DNA of 64,000 bases from Microglena sp. YARC (GCA_022414725.1 CM039462.1:73035803-73099802); one strand, 5' to 3'; positions 8,935 to 17,921 are shown, numbered from the stretch's first letter. The notes: generated by a model not told the origin, from the sequence alone. Numbers and translations are program-made.

Positions 8935-10397
8935 CCAAAATAAACAAAACTTACGACGTGGACGGCCCATTCCTGGAGACTCGCAGCACAAAGCACAAAA
9001 ACGCGACCGTCGCCGGCGTGGCGAGACAGCTGCACGACGCCGAAGCAGCGGTCCTGGCACGCGCGAACGAGGAGGGAATCACCGGCGCGCAGATATTTCC
9101 GTGGAGCGGCAGAATCACCCCACAGGGCGACGCCTTATACGAGGGCAGCTTCCACGTCTGGGTGACGCTCCCGCACGATCGCAATGTAGACATGACCTTG
9201 CGCGAGTACAAGCTGCTGCAACTTCAGCACGCGTACCTGGGCCATCTGCTGCAGACGGTTGAGCCATTGCTCATGAGTCTTTTCTCGGGCGACCCCCGCG
9301 CCCTGGGCGACGACAAGAACACGCACAACCGCGCCAGCATGCGCGCGGACACCAGTAACTTTGCCGGATACGGCACCACAGCCGTGAAGTACATCGCACG
9401 AGGGCCGGACGTCGATTCGATTACCGGGTTCCAGGTCATGTGGTTCGAAAACGAGTCGGACATGCTGGCAAGACGCGGGGCACGCATGCAGCGCGACGAC
9501 ATGTCCAAGCTATTCGTGTGGATCGATGGCAAAAAGGTTCCGTTCACAGCATGCATTGGCTCACACATGCGGAATGGGTATTATTACCCTAATTACACGT
9601 GGAATATCCCATTACATAAGAGTCCAGAGGCAGGGACGGGGGCCGACATCCGCAGCAGGCTCTGCGACTCTTTAGACATGTCCCTGAAGAAGGGTTGGGT
9701 GCCCCTCTGGCTCCGCGTCCGCGACACACTGGAACTCCGGTTCGTGCATGGAGAGGGGACGCCGAAGGTCAAGGTGTCGCGGAACGCGCCTATTGACGCG
9801 AGGCGGTGGGGGAAGGAACTCGTCGGCATCGAGTTCCGCGCGATCGACAACATGCCCACGCACCAAATAGATCATGTGCTTCACCTCGTCGTGCTCTTGG
9901 GCGCAGCCGCCGTCTCGCAGGTCGAAAAAATATGGCATGATAACGCCGACTCTGACCCAGACACCCAAGCCTTCTTCGCCACGCACGCCGCCACCCTCTC
10001 ACCCCACTGGAACGCCGCGCTCGACGCCGTACGCAAGCAGGGAGCGCACGCCCCATTACCCAAGGCGTACACCACCTACATCGCGTCCCAAGCGGGTATT
10101 TCATCCCTGAAGACACGCAATGCATCCGCCACCTCGTTCGGTGCGCTGCAGGACTTCGCGAAGAGCCTTCACGCAGAGTACTTCGCCCACTCCGTCACAG
10201 CCCTCATGCATCCGCGGTCGAACGACGAAGGACCGCCCGCGTTCTCGAACACCAACCAGGAGGCGTGGGAAGCGATGTACAACGAATTGGATGCTACGGA
10301 AAAAAGATTGGTAGAAAAGTCAAAATTGGACGCACCATATCTCGTCGCAATGATGAACAGAGCGACGCATTCTACAGTCGGCAGAACAGTAAAATGA
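8885..10397 (+). pseudogene. Amidoligase-like protein, 3' part
   Basis: Continuation of the gene cut at 6905. The open frame enters through a polyglutamine run (CAA microsatellite, about 8899-8933) and then reads KTYDVDGPFLETRS and about 480 further residues. Landmarks are a region from DSITGFQVMWFENESDM, RNGYYYPNYTWNIPLHKS, and VGIEFRAIDNMPTHQIDHVL, which resembles the ligand-binding E-x-R segment of glutamine-synthetase-like ligases. The C-terminus STVGRTVK is encoded by repeat A. Apart from the LINE no stop or shift interrupts it, so the insertion may be recent relative to the decay elsewhere. A native role as a ligase is inferred. Confidence 0.6.
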
Positions 10398-10416
10398 AAC
10401 ATATATCAGATGGAAA
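10376..10416 (-). repeat. Repeat A, inverted copy
   Basis: Reads ctacagtcggcagaacagta then aaatgaaacatatatcagat, the reverse complement of the end of the copies at 11942 and 15706. It contains the stop codon of the amidoligase-like gene. Confidence 0.8.
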
Positions 10417-10423
10417 TTAACCT

Positions 10424-10441
10424 TAGGAACATGCCAACATC
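10424..10441 (+). repeat. 18-bp direct repeat, left copy
   Basis: taggaacatgccaacatc, repeated perfectly at 11760-11777. The pair brackets the PAQR gene and the small ORF. Confidence 0.85.
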
Positions 10442-10563
10442 ATAAGATATCATCCGTGAGTATAAGATATTGTACTCTCGAATGAATGATATATATACCT
10501 TGAAGGCTGATATATTGTATAAAGCAAAATTGGTCTCCATGGAGGACTACATTATACAACCCG

Positions 10564-11439
10564 ATGTGTAAGACAGGTAATGAGTTGAAGACCGGTTTAA
10601 AGGATATCGATATACCGGAATGGCTTCGGTTTCCCCTGATGAAAGTTGGATATCGTGTGGGTGGCAACTTTGTATCGTGTCTCCGTAGTTTGCTTATGTG
10701 GCATAATGAAACGATTAATGCATGGACTATGATTGCAATTAGTGCATTTTCTTTGGCTTTCATGGTGTATTGTTTGGTGGAATTGGCGCCTAAGAATGGT
10801 GACATCACTCCGTTTGTGGCAATGTTTTTATCCGTCTTTGTGCATGTACCATTTTCTGTAGGCTACCAATTGTTCATGCCAATATCTCAATACGTTTACA
10901 ACCACTGGCGTAAGCTTGATATCATGTTCATCTTTGTGGCTTCATGCTTCCTTACTTACTCTCTGTGTTACTTCATCATGCCTATATGGATTACTTGTCT
11001 TATTACCGGTGCTGCGTTGGTTGTATCAGTTACAGCTATTATGAAGACAATGCAATTGGCTCCATGCCAACCTATGAATCGTCAGACACACACTCTGTTT
11101 ATAGCTTCAATCGTGTTTGTCTATTACATCCCCATTGTTTATCAAGGCGTTAAAGACGTAATGGACGACAAATTCACGATTGCCGTAACCACTATGTTTA
11201 TTGTTCCAATGTTGTTGGTGTTGGGTGGCTACGTGTATGCAAAGCATTGGCCAGAATGCAACTACCCTGCTCGCTTTGACTTGCTGGGCGGCTCTCATCA
11301 AATCCTGCATGTTTTAGCAGGTTTGGCCCACGTGATGGAATGTGTCTTTCTGTATAGTGTGTATTTGAGATTCAGAGAAAGTCCAAGTAGCCTGTTTGTT
11401 AATTCAATCGGTTGGTGTTTCCGTGATTTCAATTTGTAA
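10564..11439 (+). CDS. PAQR / haemolysin III-type seven-helix membrane protein
   Basis: 291 residues from the ATG at 10564. The cytosolic-type N-terminus is followed by HNETINAWT (residues 47-55), the signature entering the first helix in the progestin/adipoQ receptor family, and about seven hydrophobic helices. The three histidines that bind zinc in AdipoR-type proteins appear present: His94 (SVFVH) and His245/His249 (GGSHQILH), and KLDI supplies an aspartate. Family members act as membrane-embedded hydrolases such as ceramidases, or as lipid-sensing receptors. Substrate unknown. Base composition is more AT-rich than the neighbouring amidoligase gene, hinting at a separate origin. The gene is complete and undamaged. 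The neighbourhood gives no clue to its role. Confidence 0.85.
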   Translation: MCKTGNELKTGLKDIDIPEWLRFPLMKVGYRVGGNFVSCLRSLLMWHNETINAWTMIAISAFSLAFMVYCLVELAPKNGDITPFVAMFLSVFVHVPFSVGYQLFMPISQYVYNHWRKLDIMFIFVASCFLTYSLCYFIMPIWITCLITGAALVVSVTAIMKTMQLAPCQPMNRQTHTLFIASIVFVYYIPIVYQGVKDVMDDKFTIAVTTMFIVPMLLVLGGYVYAKHWPECNYPARFDLLGGSHQILHVLAGLAHVMECVFLYSVYLRFRESPSSLFVNSIGWCFRDFNL

Positions 11440-11545
11440 TTTGAGTACCCTGCGCCCCCTACAACTCCCCCGTTAGTACCCTGAAACTTAATTAAAAAGT
11501 GAAAAAGCTCCCTCGTCTTCATTGTGTAACAATACAAATACTACA

Positions 11546-11740
11546 ATGTCCGACCTAGTGCAGCATCAGATGAGACTCCTGTTTCAGACCCGTGCGTATT
11601 TACAGGAAATGTCTACCCGCCCAAGATATCCCTGTCAGTTAACCCGCGGAGGCAGACTCCCTCCACCTGCTACATACATGAAATACCTTACATACATGAA
11701 ATACCTTACACCACTAAAACAAATACTGCATGTATCGTGA
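11546..11740 (+). CDS. Small basic hypothetical protein
   Basis: 64 residues from an ATG preceded by an A-rich stretch (attaaaaagtgaaaaagc) that could be a promoter. The product has an N-terminal amphipathic helix (LVQHQMRLLFQTRAYLQEM) and a tandem TYMKYL duplication near the end from an 18-bp direct repeat. Not recognised. It lies within the 18-bp repeat-bracketed segment with the PAQR gene. Confidence 0.4.
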   Translation: MSDLVQHQMRLLFQTRAYLQEMSTRPRYPCQLTRGGRLPPPATYMKYLTYMKYLTPLKQILHVS

Positions 11741-11759
11741 AAAAGAGAAAGACTGGCTG

Positions 11760-11777
11760 TAGGAACATGCCAACATC
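11760..11777 (+). repeat. 18-bp direct repeat, right copy
   Basis: Perfect copy of taggaacatgccaacatc found at 10424. Separation 1336 bases. Confidence 0.85.
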
Positions 11778-11941
11778 TTAACCCACATTGCAGTGGAACA
11801 CCATCATGTTTTTTTGTAGCCCATCAACAACACGCAGCCTTGCACCGGGAAAATGGAAGCGGTCTCCCTAGACCCAACAGTTCCATGCAGTGCAGCTTTG
11901 TGATTGTGAAGAGCAGAGGAGCGGTCCCGGTCAGAGTAAGT

Positions 11942-12117
11942 CACGTCGTTTTCGATTCACACCAAAGCGTTTCCACCTCCACAGAGTAGAGCGACTGATG
12001 TTCGTAAACACAGAAGTCAGAAACCAGTCTTAACGCCAATTTTCTAACGGCGATGTCGTACATTTATTTCCATCTGATATTTGTTTTATTTTAATGTTCC
12101 GCCGACTGTAGCTACAT
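11942..12117 (+). repeat. Repeat A, near full-length copy
   Basis: Starts cacgtcgttttcgattcaca, passes gtaaacacagaagt, aacgccaattttctaacggc (a short CGCC/GGCG stem-loop) and ttatttccatctgat, and ends ttccgccgactgtag. The same order occurs at 15706-15897 and, truncated, at 58430-58545. It is opposite in orientation to the copy at 10376. The 3' end of the minus-strand gene 12086-12481 lies inside it. Confidence 0.8.
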
Positions 12118-12481
12118 TGCATGATTTGATTGCAAACCTTTGAAAGGCCATGGTTCCGTACAAAACGGTGTAGTCTGAAATGATTTGATCTCGGAGTTCA
12201 GGAGTGCTTTCGTTGTTTTGATACCATTTGATTAGCCGTTCGCAATTAATTTCAATATTTGGCGGATAGCTGCCTGTTGAGTGTATCCATTGCATAACAA
12301 TGCATACAAGTTGTGTGGCAAGATTTTTGTCGATTGATGGAGGGAGTTGCAAAACTTGAGTTATATCCATTTTAAGATATGCATTAGCAAACAATAGTAC
12401 ATTGTATGACGCATTGTTTCTTATGCATCGGTTGATAAACGGACTGATGGATGTAGTAGGATATGAGACAGTCAACACCAT
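12086..12481 (-). CDS. Hypothetical protein with repeat-derived C-terminus
   Basis: 131 residues from an ATG at 12481. Not recognised. Helical, soluble-looking, with PPSIDKNLATQLVCIVMQWI and ERLIKWYQNNESTPELRDQI. Its last residues (ATVGGTLK, stop) are encoded by repeat A, like the end of the amidoligase-like gene. The frame is uninterrupted; low similarity to anything I know. Confidence 0.45.
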   Translation of the reverse strand: MVLTVSYPTTSISPFINRCIRNNASYNVLLFANAYLKMDITQVLQLPPSIDKNLATQLVCIVMQWIHSTGSYPPNIEINCERLIKWYQNNESTPELRDQIISDYTVLYGTMAFQRFAIKSCNVATVGGTLK

Positions 12482-12483
12482 GT

Positions 12484-12590
12484 CTCAAGCAGACTTCTGC
12501 TTGACAAATAAAACAGTGTCTTGGGGTGGGGGGGGGCAGGCCCGCGGAGCGTGTAGAGGAATTCAGCAACTGAATCCTTCAGGTGGCTAG
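12484..12590 (+). repeat. Repeat E with 18-bp palindrome
   Basis: Contains caagcagacttctgcttg, a near-perfect inverted repeat, then a G run, cccgcggagcg and gaggaattcagcaactgaat. The palindrome part recurs at 12633-12656 (caagcggatttctgcttg) and, degraded, at 5724. Possibly a hairpin terminator or the end of a small element. Confidence 0.55.
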
Positions 12591-12766
12591 CTTTTTTCTG
12601 TTTCTATATGGAGATAAACGATAATGGGATTATGTCTCAAGCGGATTTCTGCTTGACAATAACTGTGTTCATCTATTTAGTGAGCTCTTGGACACGTTGT
12701 ATATATTACAAAAACCACGGACCGGTGACACAAAATGCTTAAAAAGCTGTACCGGTATTACTGTAA

Positions 12767-13573
12767 ATGATGATTCATAGAAGTGTGGATGGCGTCATGA
12801 TTCTGCGATGCATGAAAAAACCGGTGCACATGTGGTATTGGCACACGTGCGTGCACCGAATCCGAGCGGTGCACCCGACCATGCCGGTGGTCATCGTAGA
12901 CGACCACTCGGACCCGGACATGCGCGCAGCATGCATCCCCATCGAAGGGACGATACCTCATCTTACCGTGATTGAATCGGACTTGCAGGCGGGGGCTGGT
13001 GAGATCCTTCCGTTGTACTACATGTTCACTAAGCGCTTGTTCGAGACGGCGCTGGTCATTCTCGACGCTATGTTCCTGAACCAACCTATACCTGATTCTA
13101 TTGCCCTACACACCCCCGGCTTCAGGTTCCTGTGGCACTTTTTGAGCAACTTCAGACACGAGGAGGCCACTATGCAGACGATGGGCGCTCTATCTTCGGA
13201 AACGCAAGAGGAGATCATGCGTGTGTACAATAATGGGGGGGAATGGTTGGGGTGCTTCGGCACCGCTATGTACGTCACGCTAGACGCACTCGATAGTCTA
13301 GAGACACGGTTTTCGGGCATCACCAAACTCGCCGCGACTGTCAATACTAGAAGCATGCGCAGTGGCCTAGAGAGAGTCATCCCCTTAATGCTAATGATCA
13401 TAAACGACGACGAGTCGTCAACGACCTGTGTGTATTCGACCTGTGAGTATTCGGTGTTTGGGGACATTTTTTTGAATCATCCTATGCCATTCAAGCTGAC
13501 CTTTGAGAATTACATGCAGAATACAGGCACGTTCAAGAACCGGCCGGTTGTCAAAGTGTGGTCCGAAAGATAA
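12767..13573 (+). CDS. Glycosyltransferase-like protein of the viral GT-A type
   Basis: 268 residues from ATG at 12767. VVIVDDHSD at residues 41-49 is the nucleotide-sugar-binding strand typical of GT-A-like proteins. AGAGEILPLYYMF (about 75-87) followed by ALVILDAMFLNQPI (95-108) matches a viral and algal family I recall, whose consensus there is G-x-GELLPYYYF then IHDSxFI. Here the usual His-Asp-Ser is Leu-Asp-Ala, so metal or substrate binding may differ. There is no signal peptide or membrane segment. Such proteins are thought to glycosylate viral surface components; activity is unproven. The gene is intact and convergent with the small minus-strand pair downstream. Confidence 0.65.
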   Translation: MMIHRSVDGVMILRCMKKPVHMWYWHTCVHRIRAVHPTMPVVIVDDHSDPDMRAACIPIEGTIPHLTVIESDLQAGAGEILPLYYMFTKRLFETALVILDAMFLNQPIPDSIALHTPGFRFLWHFLSNFRHEEATMQTMGALSSETQEEIMRVYNNGGEWLGCFGTAMYVTLDALDSLETRFSGITKLAATVNTRSMRSGLERVIPLMLMIINDDESSTTCVYSTCEYSVFGDIFLNHPMPFKLTFENYMQNTGTFKNRPVVKVWSER

Positions 13574-13662
13574 CACGTTATTCACTTTTTCCACGAAATG
13601 CGGAAGCGTTCGGGGGCGAAGACGACGAGACCTGTACCGGTAGATAACATAATTCCCTTGTA

Positions 13663-14031
13663 TCACCCTGTGTGATGATGACGTTTGAAGTGTTTTACAT
13701 TGGAACGATGATTACTTGAATGACGGTCGTACGTCTCTTCGAAGGTGTTCTTTTCGACCCTGTAGAACCCGTCTTCTCCTTCCTTTACGACATAGTCTCC
13801 TGGGTGGACCGTCATGCTTTCTCCCCATGGCGCAGTGAACGTGTGCGCTGTATTGGATGTGTAGAGCGCCGCCTGTCGTGTGACGTGTCGTACTGTGAGA
13901 TGTGCGTCGACGATGTCGTACATGGTCAAAATCTTTGTGAAGGTGACGACGTACTGTTCGTTGTACTTTCCGCATATGATGATGTCTCCTGCCATTGCAA
14001 CGTTGGTCGTCTCGTTTCCGGACTCACTCAT
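13663..14031 (-). CDS. PGDYVV / FEETYD family protein
   Basis: 122 residues from ATG at 14031. The core GESMTVHPGDYVV...DGFYRVEKNTFEETYD matches a small-protein motif (PGD-[YW]-[IV], then G-[EF]-x-Y, then F-x-x-T-Y) common in phages and some large DNA viruses, where the function is unknown. The C-terminus is a histidine-rich tail (HFKRHHHTG). The upstream 52-codon ORF on the same strand ends 3 bases before this ATG, so both may share one transcript. Confidence 0.6.
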   Translation of the reverse strand: MSESGNETTNVAMAGDIIICGKYNEQYVVTFTKILTMYDIVDAHLTVRHVTRQAALYTSNTAHTFTAPWGESMTVHPGDYVVKEGEDGFYRVEKNTFEETYDRHSSNHRSNVKHFKRHHHTG

Positions 14032-14034
14032 GAG

Positions 14035-14193
14035 TTAGGTCGCGATCTTCGTTTTCCGCTTTGCGATGGTGAACGTCATGGGTCGTAGATCGGTGCGTTC
14101 CTGGACAAACGAGTACTTGAGACTCTTTTTGACCACATCGTTGAACTTGAGTTCCGCCAACACTCCGGTGTCTTTGTTCCTACGTGAGTTCAT
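14035..14193 (-). CDS. Small hypothetical protein upstream of the PGDYVV gene
   Basis: 52 residues from the ATG at 14193 (MNSRRNKDTGVLAELKFNDVV...). Lys/Arg-rich and not recognised. Tight spacing with the next ORF supports joint transcription, but it could equally be the remaining end of a larger decayed gene. Confidence 0.35.
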   Translation of the reverse strand: MNSRRNKDTGVLAELKFNDVVKKSLKYSFVQERTDLRPMTFTIAKRKTKIAT

Positions 14194-14275
14194 TTTTTTA
14201 GATACTGTACAAGTTATTTTTTGTTCCTTCCGGTTCCTCATCATCTTACGGCTTACCAAATATCGTACACCTTAT

Positions 14276-14402
14276 GGTGTACCAAAGAGGCTACTCGAAA
14301 TATCTTCCTCTTCAACCCCCAACGTTGCCCAAAAGCAACGAACGATCTGCAGTCTGGATGATCATAAGGGGTGTGTCCCACTTTATTTAATTGCACACAA
14401 TA
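14276..14402 (+). repeat. Dispersed repeat C, copy 2
   Basis: accaaagaggctactcgaaa, then aaagcaacg, gatctgcagtctgg and gtgtgtcccactttattt, ending directly at the ATG of the Trp-Asp repeat gene. It therefore forms this gene's immediate 5' flank. Confidence 0.7.
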
Positions 14403-15526
14403 ATGCTCGACGCCGAAATTAAGAGTCACATACTGGATCGAGTCAAATCCGGAGAATGCAAATGGGATTGGGGTCACTTGAGTGATAATCCATACCTGAC
14501 ATGGGACGTCGTGTCGAGTAACCCAGACAAACCGTGGGATTGGCGTAAATTGTGCTTAAACCCCAATGTCGTCACGTGGGACATTGTGTCGAGTAACCCG
14601 ACAACCCATGGGACTGGCATTTATTGAGTGCGAATCCCAGGGTAGCTACGTGGGATATTGTCTCGAGTAACCCGGACAAACCATGGGATTGGTATTGGTT
14701 GAGCACAAACCCCAGTGTAGCCTCATGGGACATTGTCTCGAGTAACCCGGACAAACCATGGGACTGGTGTGGATTGAGCACAAACCCCAGTGTAGCCTCG
14801 TGGGACATCGTGTCGAGTAACCCGGACAAGCCCTGGAACTGGCGTGGATTGAGTGCGAATCCCAGGGTAGCCACGTGGGATATTGTCTCGAGTAACCCGG
14901 ACAAACCATGGGATTGGTATTGGTTGAGCACAAACCCCAGGGTAGCCTCGTGGGACATTGTCTCGAGTAACCCGGACAAACCATGGGACTGGCGTGGATT
15001 GAGTGTAAACCCCGGGGTAGCCACCTGGGACATTGTCTCGAGTAACCCGGACAAACCATGGGATTGGTATTGGTTGAGCACAAACCCCAGTGTAGCCTCG
15101 TGGGACATTGTCTCGAGTAACCCGGACAAACCATGGGAGTGGTATGGATTGAGTGTAAACCCCAGGGTAGCCACCTGGGACATTGTCTCGAGTAACCTTG
15201 ACAAACCATGGGATTGGTTTTATTTGAGCTCAAACAATAGTTGCGTGGTCACCTGGGACAATGTCTTGAGTAACCCGGACAAACCATGGGACTGGTGCAG
15301 ATTGAGTAGAAACCGCAACATGTTGGTATCCGTCCAAGACGCGTGCCGTTTAGTGCGAAGTCACAGAGCCGCAGCGACTATTCAGAAAACATGGAGACAC
15401 GTGAATACAAACCCGATTTATGTTGTGTGCCGACACCGACTCTTGAAAGAGTTTAGAGAATTCATTACACTCCCGTCTTTAAGTACAATGCAAGTACCCA
15501 ATTGGGTTCAAGGGTTGCAACAGTAG
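14403..15526 (+). pseudogene. Trp-Asp-Asn-Pro (WDIVSSNPDKPWDW) repeat protein, one frameshift
   Basis: ATG at 14403. After a 20-residue head the protein is built of about 11 units of 25 residues (75 bp), each of the form NPDKPWDWxxLSxNPxVATWDIVSS. A net one-base loss at about 14595-14605 (cccgacaaccca against cccggacaaacca) breaks the frame, and the repeat resumes in another frame until 15526. The C-terminus has an IQ-like element, AAATIQKTWRHV, often a calmodulin-binding helix. Similar Trp-Asp-Asn-Pro repeats occur in mimivirus-like and other giant viruses and are of unknown function. If the deletion is a sequencing error the protein is about 370 residues. Confidence 0.75.
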
Positions 15527-15527
15527 G

Positions 15528-15662
15528 GTGTCCCACAAATTGCGTCGCCGACTGTCTGCCCTAACAAAATATTCCTTCGTCATCCAACTTTTCAGAAGCA
15601 GAATGGGTGGTGTTCCTGCCTCATGGCGGATTTGGACTGGTTGCGGAACAATAAAAAAAAAT
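15528..15662. repeat. Pieces of repeat D and of the inverted-repeat element
   Basis: agggtgtcccacaaattgcg at 15528 matches aaggtgtcccacaatttgtg at 60130. Next, gtgttcctgcctcatggcgg and actggttgcgg at about 15610-15645 match the left end of the element between the ankyrin genes. No gene. Confidence 0.55.
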
Positions 15663-15705
15663 TCAACAAATCTTTATTCGTCTCAAAAAGTTTGCTTACA
15701 AATTC

Positions 15706-15897
15706 ACGTCGTTTTCGATTTACACCAAAGCGTTTCCACCTCCGCAGAGTAGAACGACTGATGTGTTCGTAAACACAGAAGTTTTTAACACACCCAAGTC
15801 AGCGACCATTCTTAACGCCAATTTTCTAACGGCGATGTCGTACATTTATTTCCATCTGATATATGTTTCATTTTACTGTTCCGCCTACTGTAGCGAG
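15706..15897 (+). repeat. Repeat A, full-length copy
   Basis: Same block order as 11942-12117, with an extra ttttaacaca stretch also seen at 58440. Ends tttactgttccgcctactgt. Confidence 0.8.
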
Positions 15898-15952
15898 TCG
15901 TTCCGGAGGCTTTAAATTCTGAGTTGAAAATTCAAAAAATCCGCCGGGACCC
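15896..15952 (+). repeat. Right half of the inverted-repeat element, upstream of ankyrin copy 0
   Basis: gagtcgttccggaggcttta followed by aaattcaaaaaatccgccgg. The same half-element precedes every later ankyrin copy, so element and gene were already linked before the tandem expansion. Confidence 0.65.
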
Positions 15953-16080
15953 ATACATTAAAACCGCCTTTAAATCAAGTCGCTACGAAGGCTCGCCAGG
16001 CAAGTGCAACCAAGGGTTTATAGGGTTTATCACAACACATTATAAATCATCCTGTGCGCTTTCATGACACATTAATAGAA

Positions 16081-17790
16081 ATGCATTCGCACACGCAAGC
16101 ATTTCTAACGTTTCCACATGACATTCTTGATCGCGTTGCCATACTCTCTTCAAACCCCAAGATTGTATTAGTTTGTAAAACCCTGCGCAACGGATTTCCA
16201 GGATTGACCATTGCCCGGCTGATCCAGCCACAACAGCGTGTTGGAGAGATGATGGCGAAATGGGGGCGCGCCGACCTTCTAGCTGCATGCTTGGTGTCTG
16301 ATCATAATGTCCAAGTTAAAGGGGCTCTACAAGTGAGGGCGAACCAAAATGACAGCCAGATTCTATATTTGGCCGCAAAGGCAGGTCACGCAGATGTCTG
16401 CAAGTTGCTCATGGATCCAGCGGTGGCTGGAATTGAGTTCAGGGCCAGGGCGAACTCTAGCAACAGCAGGGCCTTGTGGGTGGCTGCCAAGGAAGGTCAC
16501 TCAGATGTATGCAAGATGCTCATGGATCCAGTTGTTGCTGGAATTGAGTTCAGGGCCCGTGCGAACTCTAGCTACAGCAAGGCTTTGTGGCTGGCTGCCA
16601 CGGCAGGTCACGCAAAAGTCTGCAAGCTGCTGATGGATCCGGAGGTGGCTGGACTTGAGTACAAGGCCCGTGCGAACTCCGACAACAGTTGGGCCTTGGG
16701 GGCGGCTGCCAAGGCAGGTCACGTAGATATCTGCAAGCTGCTGATGGATCCAGAGGTGGCTGGACTTGAGTCCTGGGCACGTGCGAATTCTACCGACAGC
16801 TGGGCATTGTGGGCGGCTGCCAAGGCAGGCCACGTATATGTCTGCAAGCTGCTGATGGATCCAGCGGTGGCTGGCCCCGAGTCAAGGGCCAGGGCGAACT
16901 CTGGCGAGAGCAGGGCCTTGTGGGCGGCTGTCAAGGCAGGCCACTCAGATGTATGCAAGCTGCTGATGGATCCAGCGGTGGCTGGACTTGAGTTCAGGGC
17001 CCGGGCGAACTCCGACAACTGCAAGGCCTTGTGGGAGGCTGCCAAGGCAGGCAACGCAGATATCTGCAAGATGCTGATGGAGCCAGAGATGTCGGGACTT
17101 GAGTACAGGGCCCGTGCGAACACAGTCAACAGCAGGGCCTTGTGGGAGGCGGCTACGTCAGGTCACGCAGATGTCTGCAAGCTGCTGATGGATCCAGCGG
17201 TGGCTGGACTTGAGTTCAGGGCCCGGGCAAACTCCGACAACTGCAAGGCCTTGTGGGAGGCTGCCAAGGCAGGTCACGCAGATGTCTGCAAGCTGCTGAT
17301 GGATCCAGCGGTGGCTGGAATTGAGTTCAGGGCCAGGGCGAACTCTAGCAACAGCAGGGCCTTGTGGGCGGCTGCCAAGGAAGGTCACTCAGATGTATGC
17401 AAGATGCTCATGGATCCAGTTGTTGCTGGAATTGAGTTCAGGGCCCGTGCGAACTCTAGCTACAGCAAGGCTTTGTGGGCGTCTGCCACGGCAGGTCACG
17501 CAAATGTATGCAAGCTGCTGATGGATCTAGCAGTGGCTGGACTTGAGTACAGGGCCCGTGCGAACTCCGACAACAGTTGGGCCTTGGTTGCGGCTGCCAA
17601 GGCAGGCCACGCAGATGTCTGCAAGCTGCTGATGGATCCAGCGGTGGCTGGCCCCGAGTACTTGGCCCGTGCTAACTCTGTCAACAGCTGGGCCTTGTGG
17701 GCGGCTGCCAAGGAAGGTCACTCAGATGTCTGCTTGCTGCTGATGGATGCCATTGTGAAGCTTGACAACAACTGGGTCTTGTCACTGTAG
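16081..17790 (+). CDS. F-box / ankyrin-repeat protein (copy 0, intact)
   Basis: ATG at 16081 gives 569 residues. Residues 8-40 (TFPHDILDRVAILSSNPKIV...CKTL) form an F-box-like motif. A linker with IARLIQPQQRVGEMMAKWGR follows, then from about residue 90 some 13 ankyrin-type units of 37 residues (111 bp). Each has the core ALWAAAKAGHADVCKLLMDP, matching the ankyrin L-x-x-A-A-x-x-G-H-x-x-v-x-x-L-L pattern. F-box/ankyrin proteins of large viruses are thought to recruit targets to host SCF ubiquitin ligases. It lacks the C-terminal segment found after the other copies. Its divergence from copies 1-9 suggests the founding or earliest-split member. Confidence 0.85.
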   Translation: MHSHTQAFLTFPHDILDRVAILSSNPKIVLVCKTLRNGFPGLTIARLIQPQQRVGEMMAKWGRADLLAACLVSDHNVQVKGALQVRANQNDSQILYLAAKAGHADVCKLLMDPAVAGIEFRARANSSNSRALWVAAKEGHSDVCKMLMDPVVAGIEFRARANSSYSKALWLAATAGHAKVCKLLMDPEVAGLEYKARANSDNSWALGAAAKAGHVDICKLLMDPEVAGLESWARANSTDSWALWAAAKAGHVYVCKLLMDPAVAGPESRARANSGESRALWAAVKAGHSDVCKLLMDPAVAGLEFRARANSDNCKALWEAAKAGNADICKMLMEPEMSGLEYRARANTVNSRALWEAATSGHADVCKLLMDPAVAGLEFRARANSDNCKALWEAAKAGHADVCKLLMDPAVAGIEFRARANSSNSRALWAAAKEGHSDVCKMLMDPVVAGIEFRARANSSYSKALWASATAGHANVCKLLMDLAVAGLEYRARANSDNSWALVAAAKAGHADVCKLLMDPAVAGPEYLARANSVNSWALWAAAKEGHSDVCLLLMDAIVKLDNNWVLSL

Positions 17791-17824
17791 AAGTGTTCGG
17801 ATAATTACAGAGAGGTGACTACAG

Positions 17825-17880
17825 AATCAGAATCCCCAAAATACAAGGTGTCCCACTCTCAAATGTCCCTAGCTGTATGA
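17825..17880 (+). repeat. Repeat D, copy 1
   Basis: cagaatccccaaaatacaag then gtgtcccactctcaaatgtc and cctagctgtat. An almost identical block lies at 56898-56951 after the RPB3-RPB11 gene. Confidence 0.75.
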
Positions 17881-17921
17881 AGCATCTCCAGCATAGAAGA
17901 ATCGTTTAGTATAAAGAATGA

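Noticed and set aside
8861..9262. Plus-strand Arg/Thr-rich frame over the CAA run
   Set aside because: Out of frame with the amidoligase-like gene, which is open for about 480 codons in the neighbouring frame.
14600..15233. Minus-strand frames of about 200 codons across the Trp-Asp repeat gene
   Set aside because: They are mirror translations of the 75-bp units; the plus strand carries the recognised repeat.
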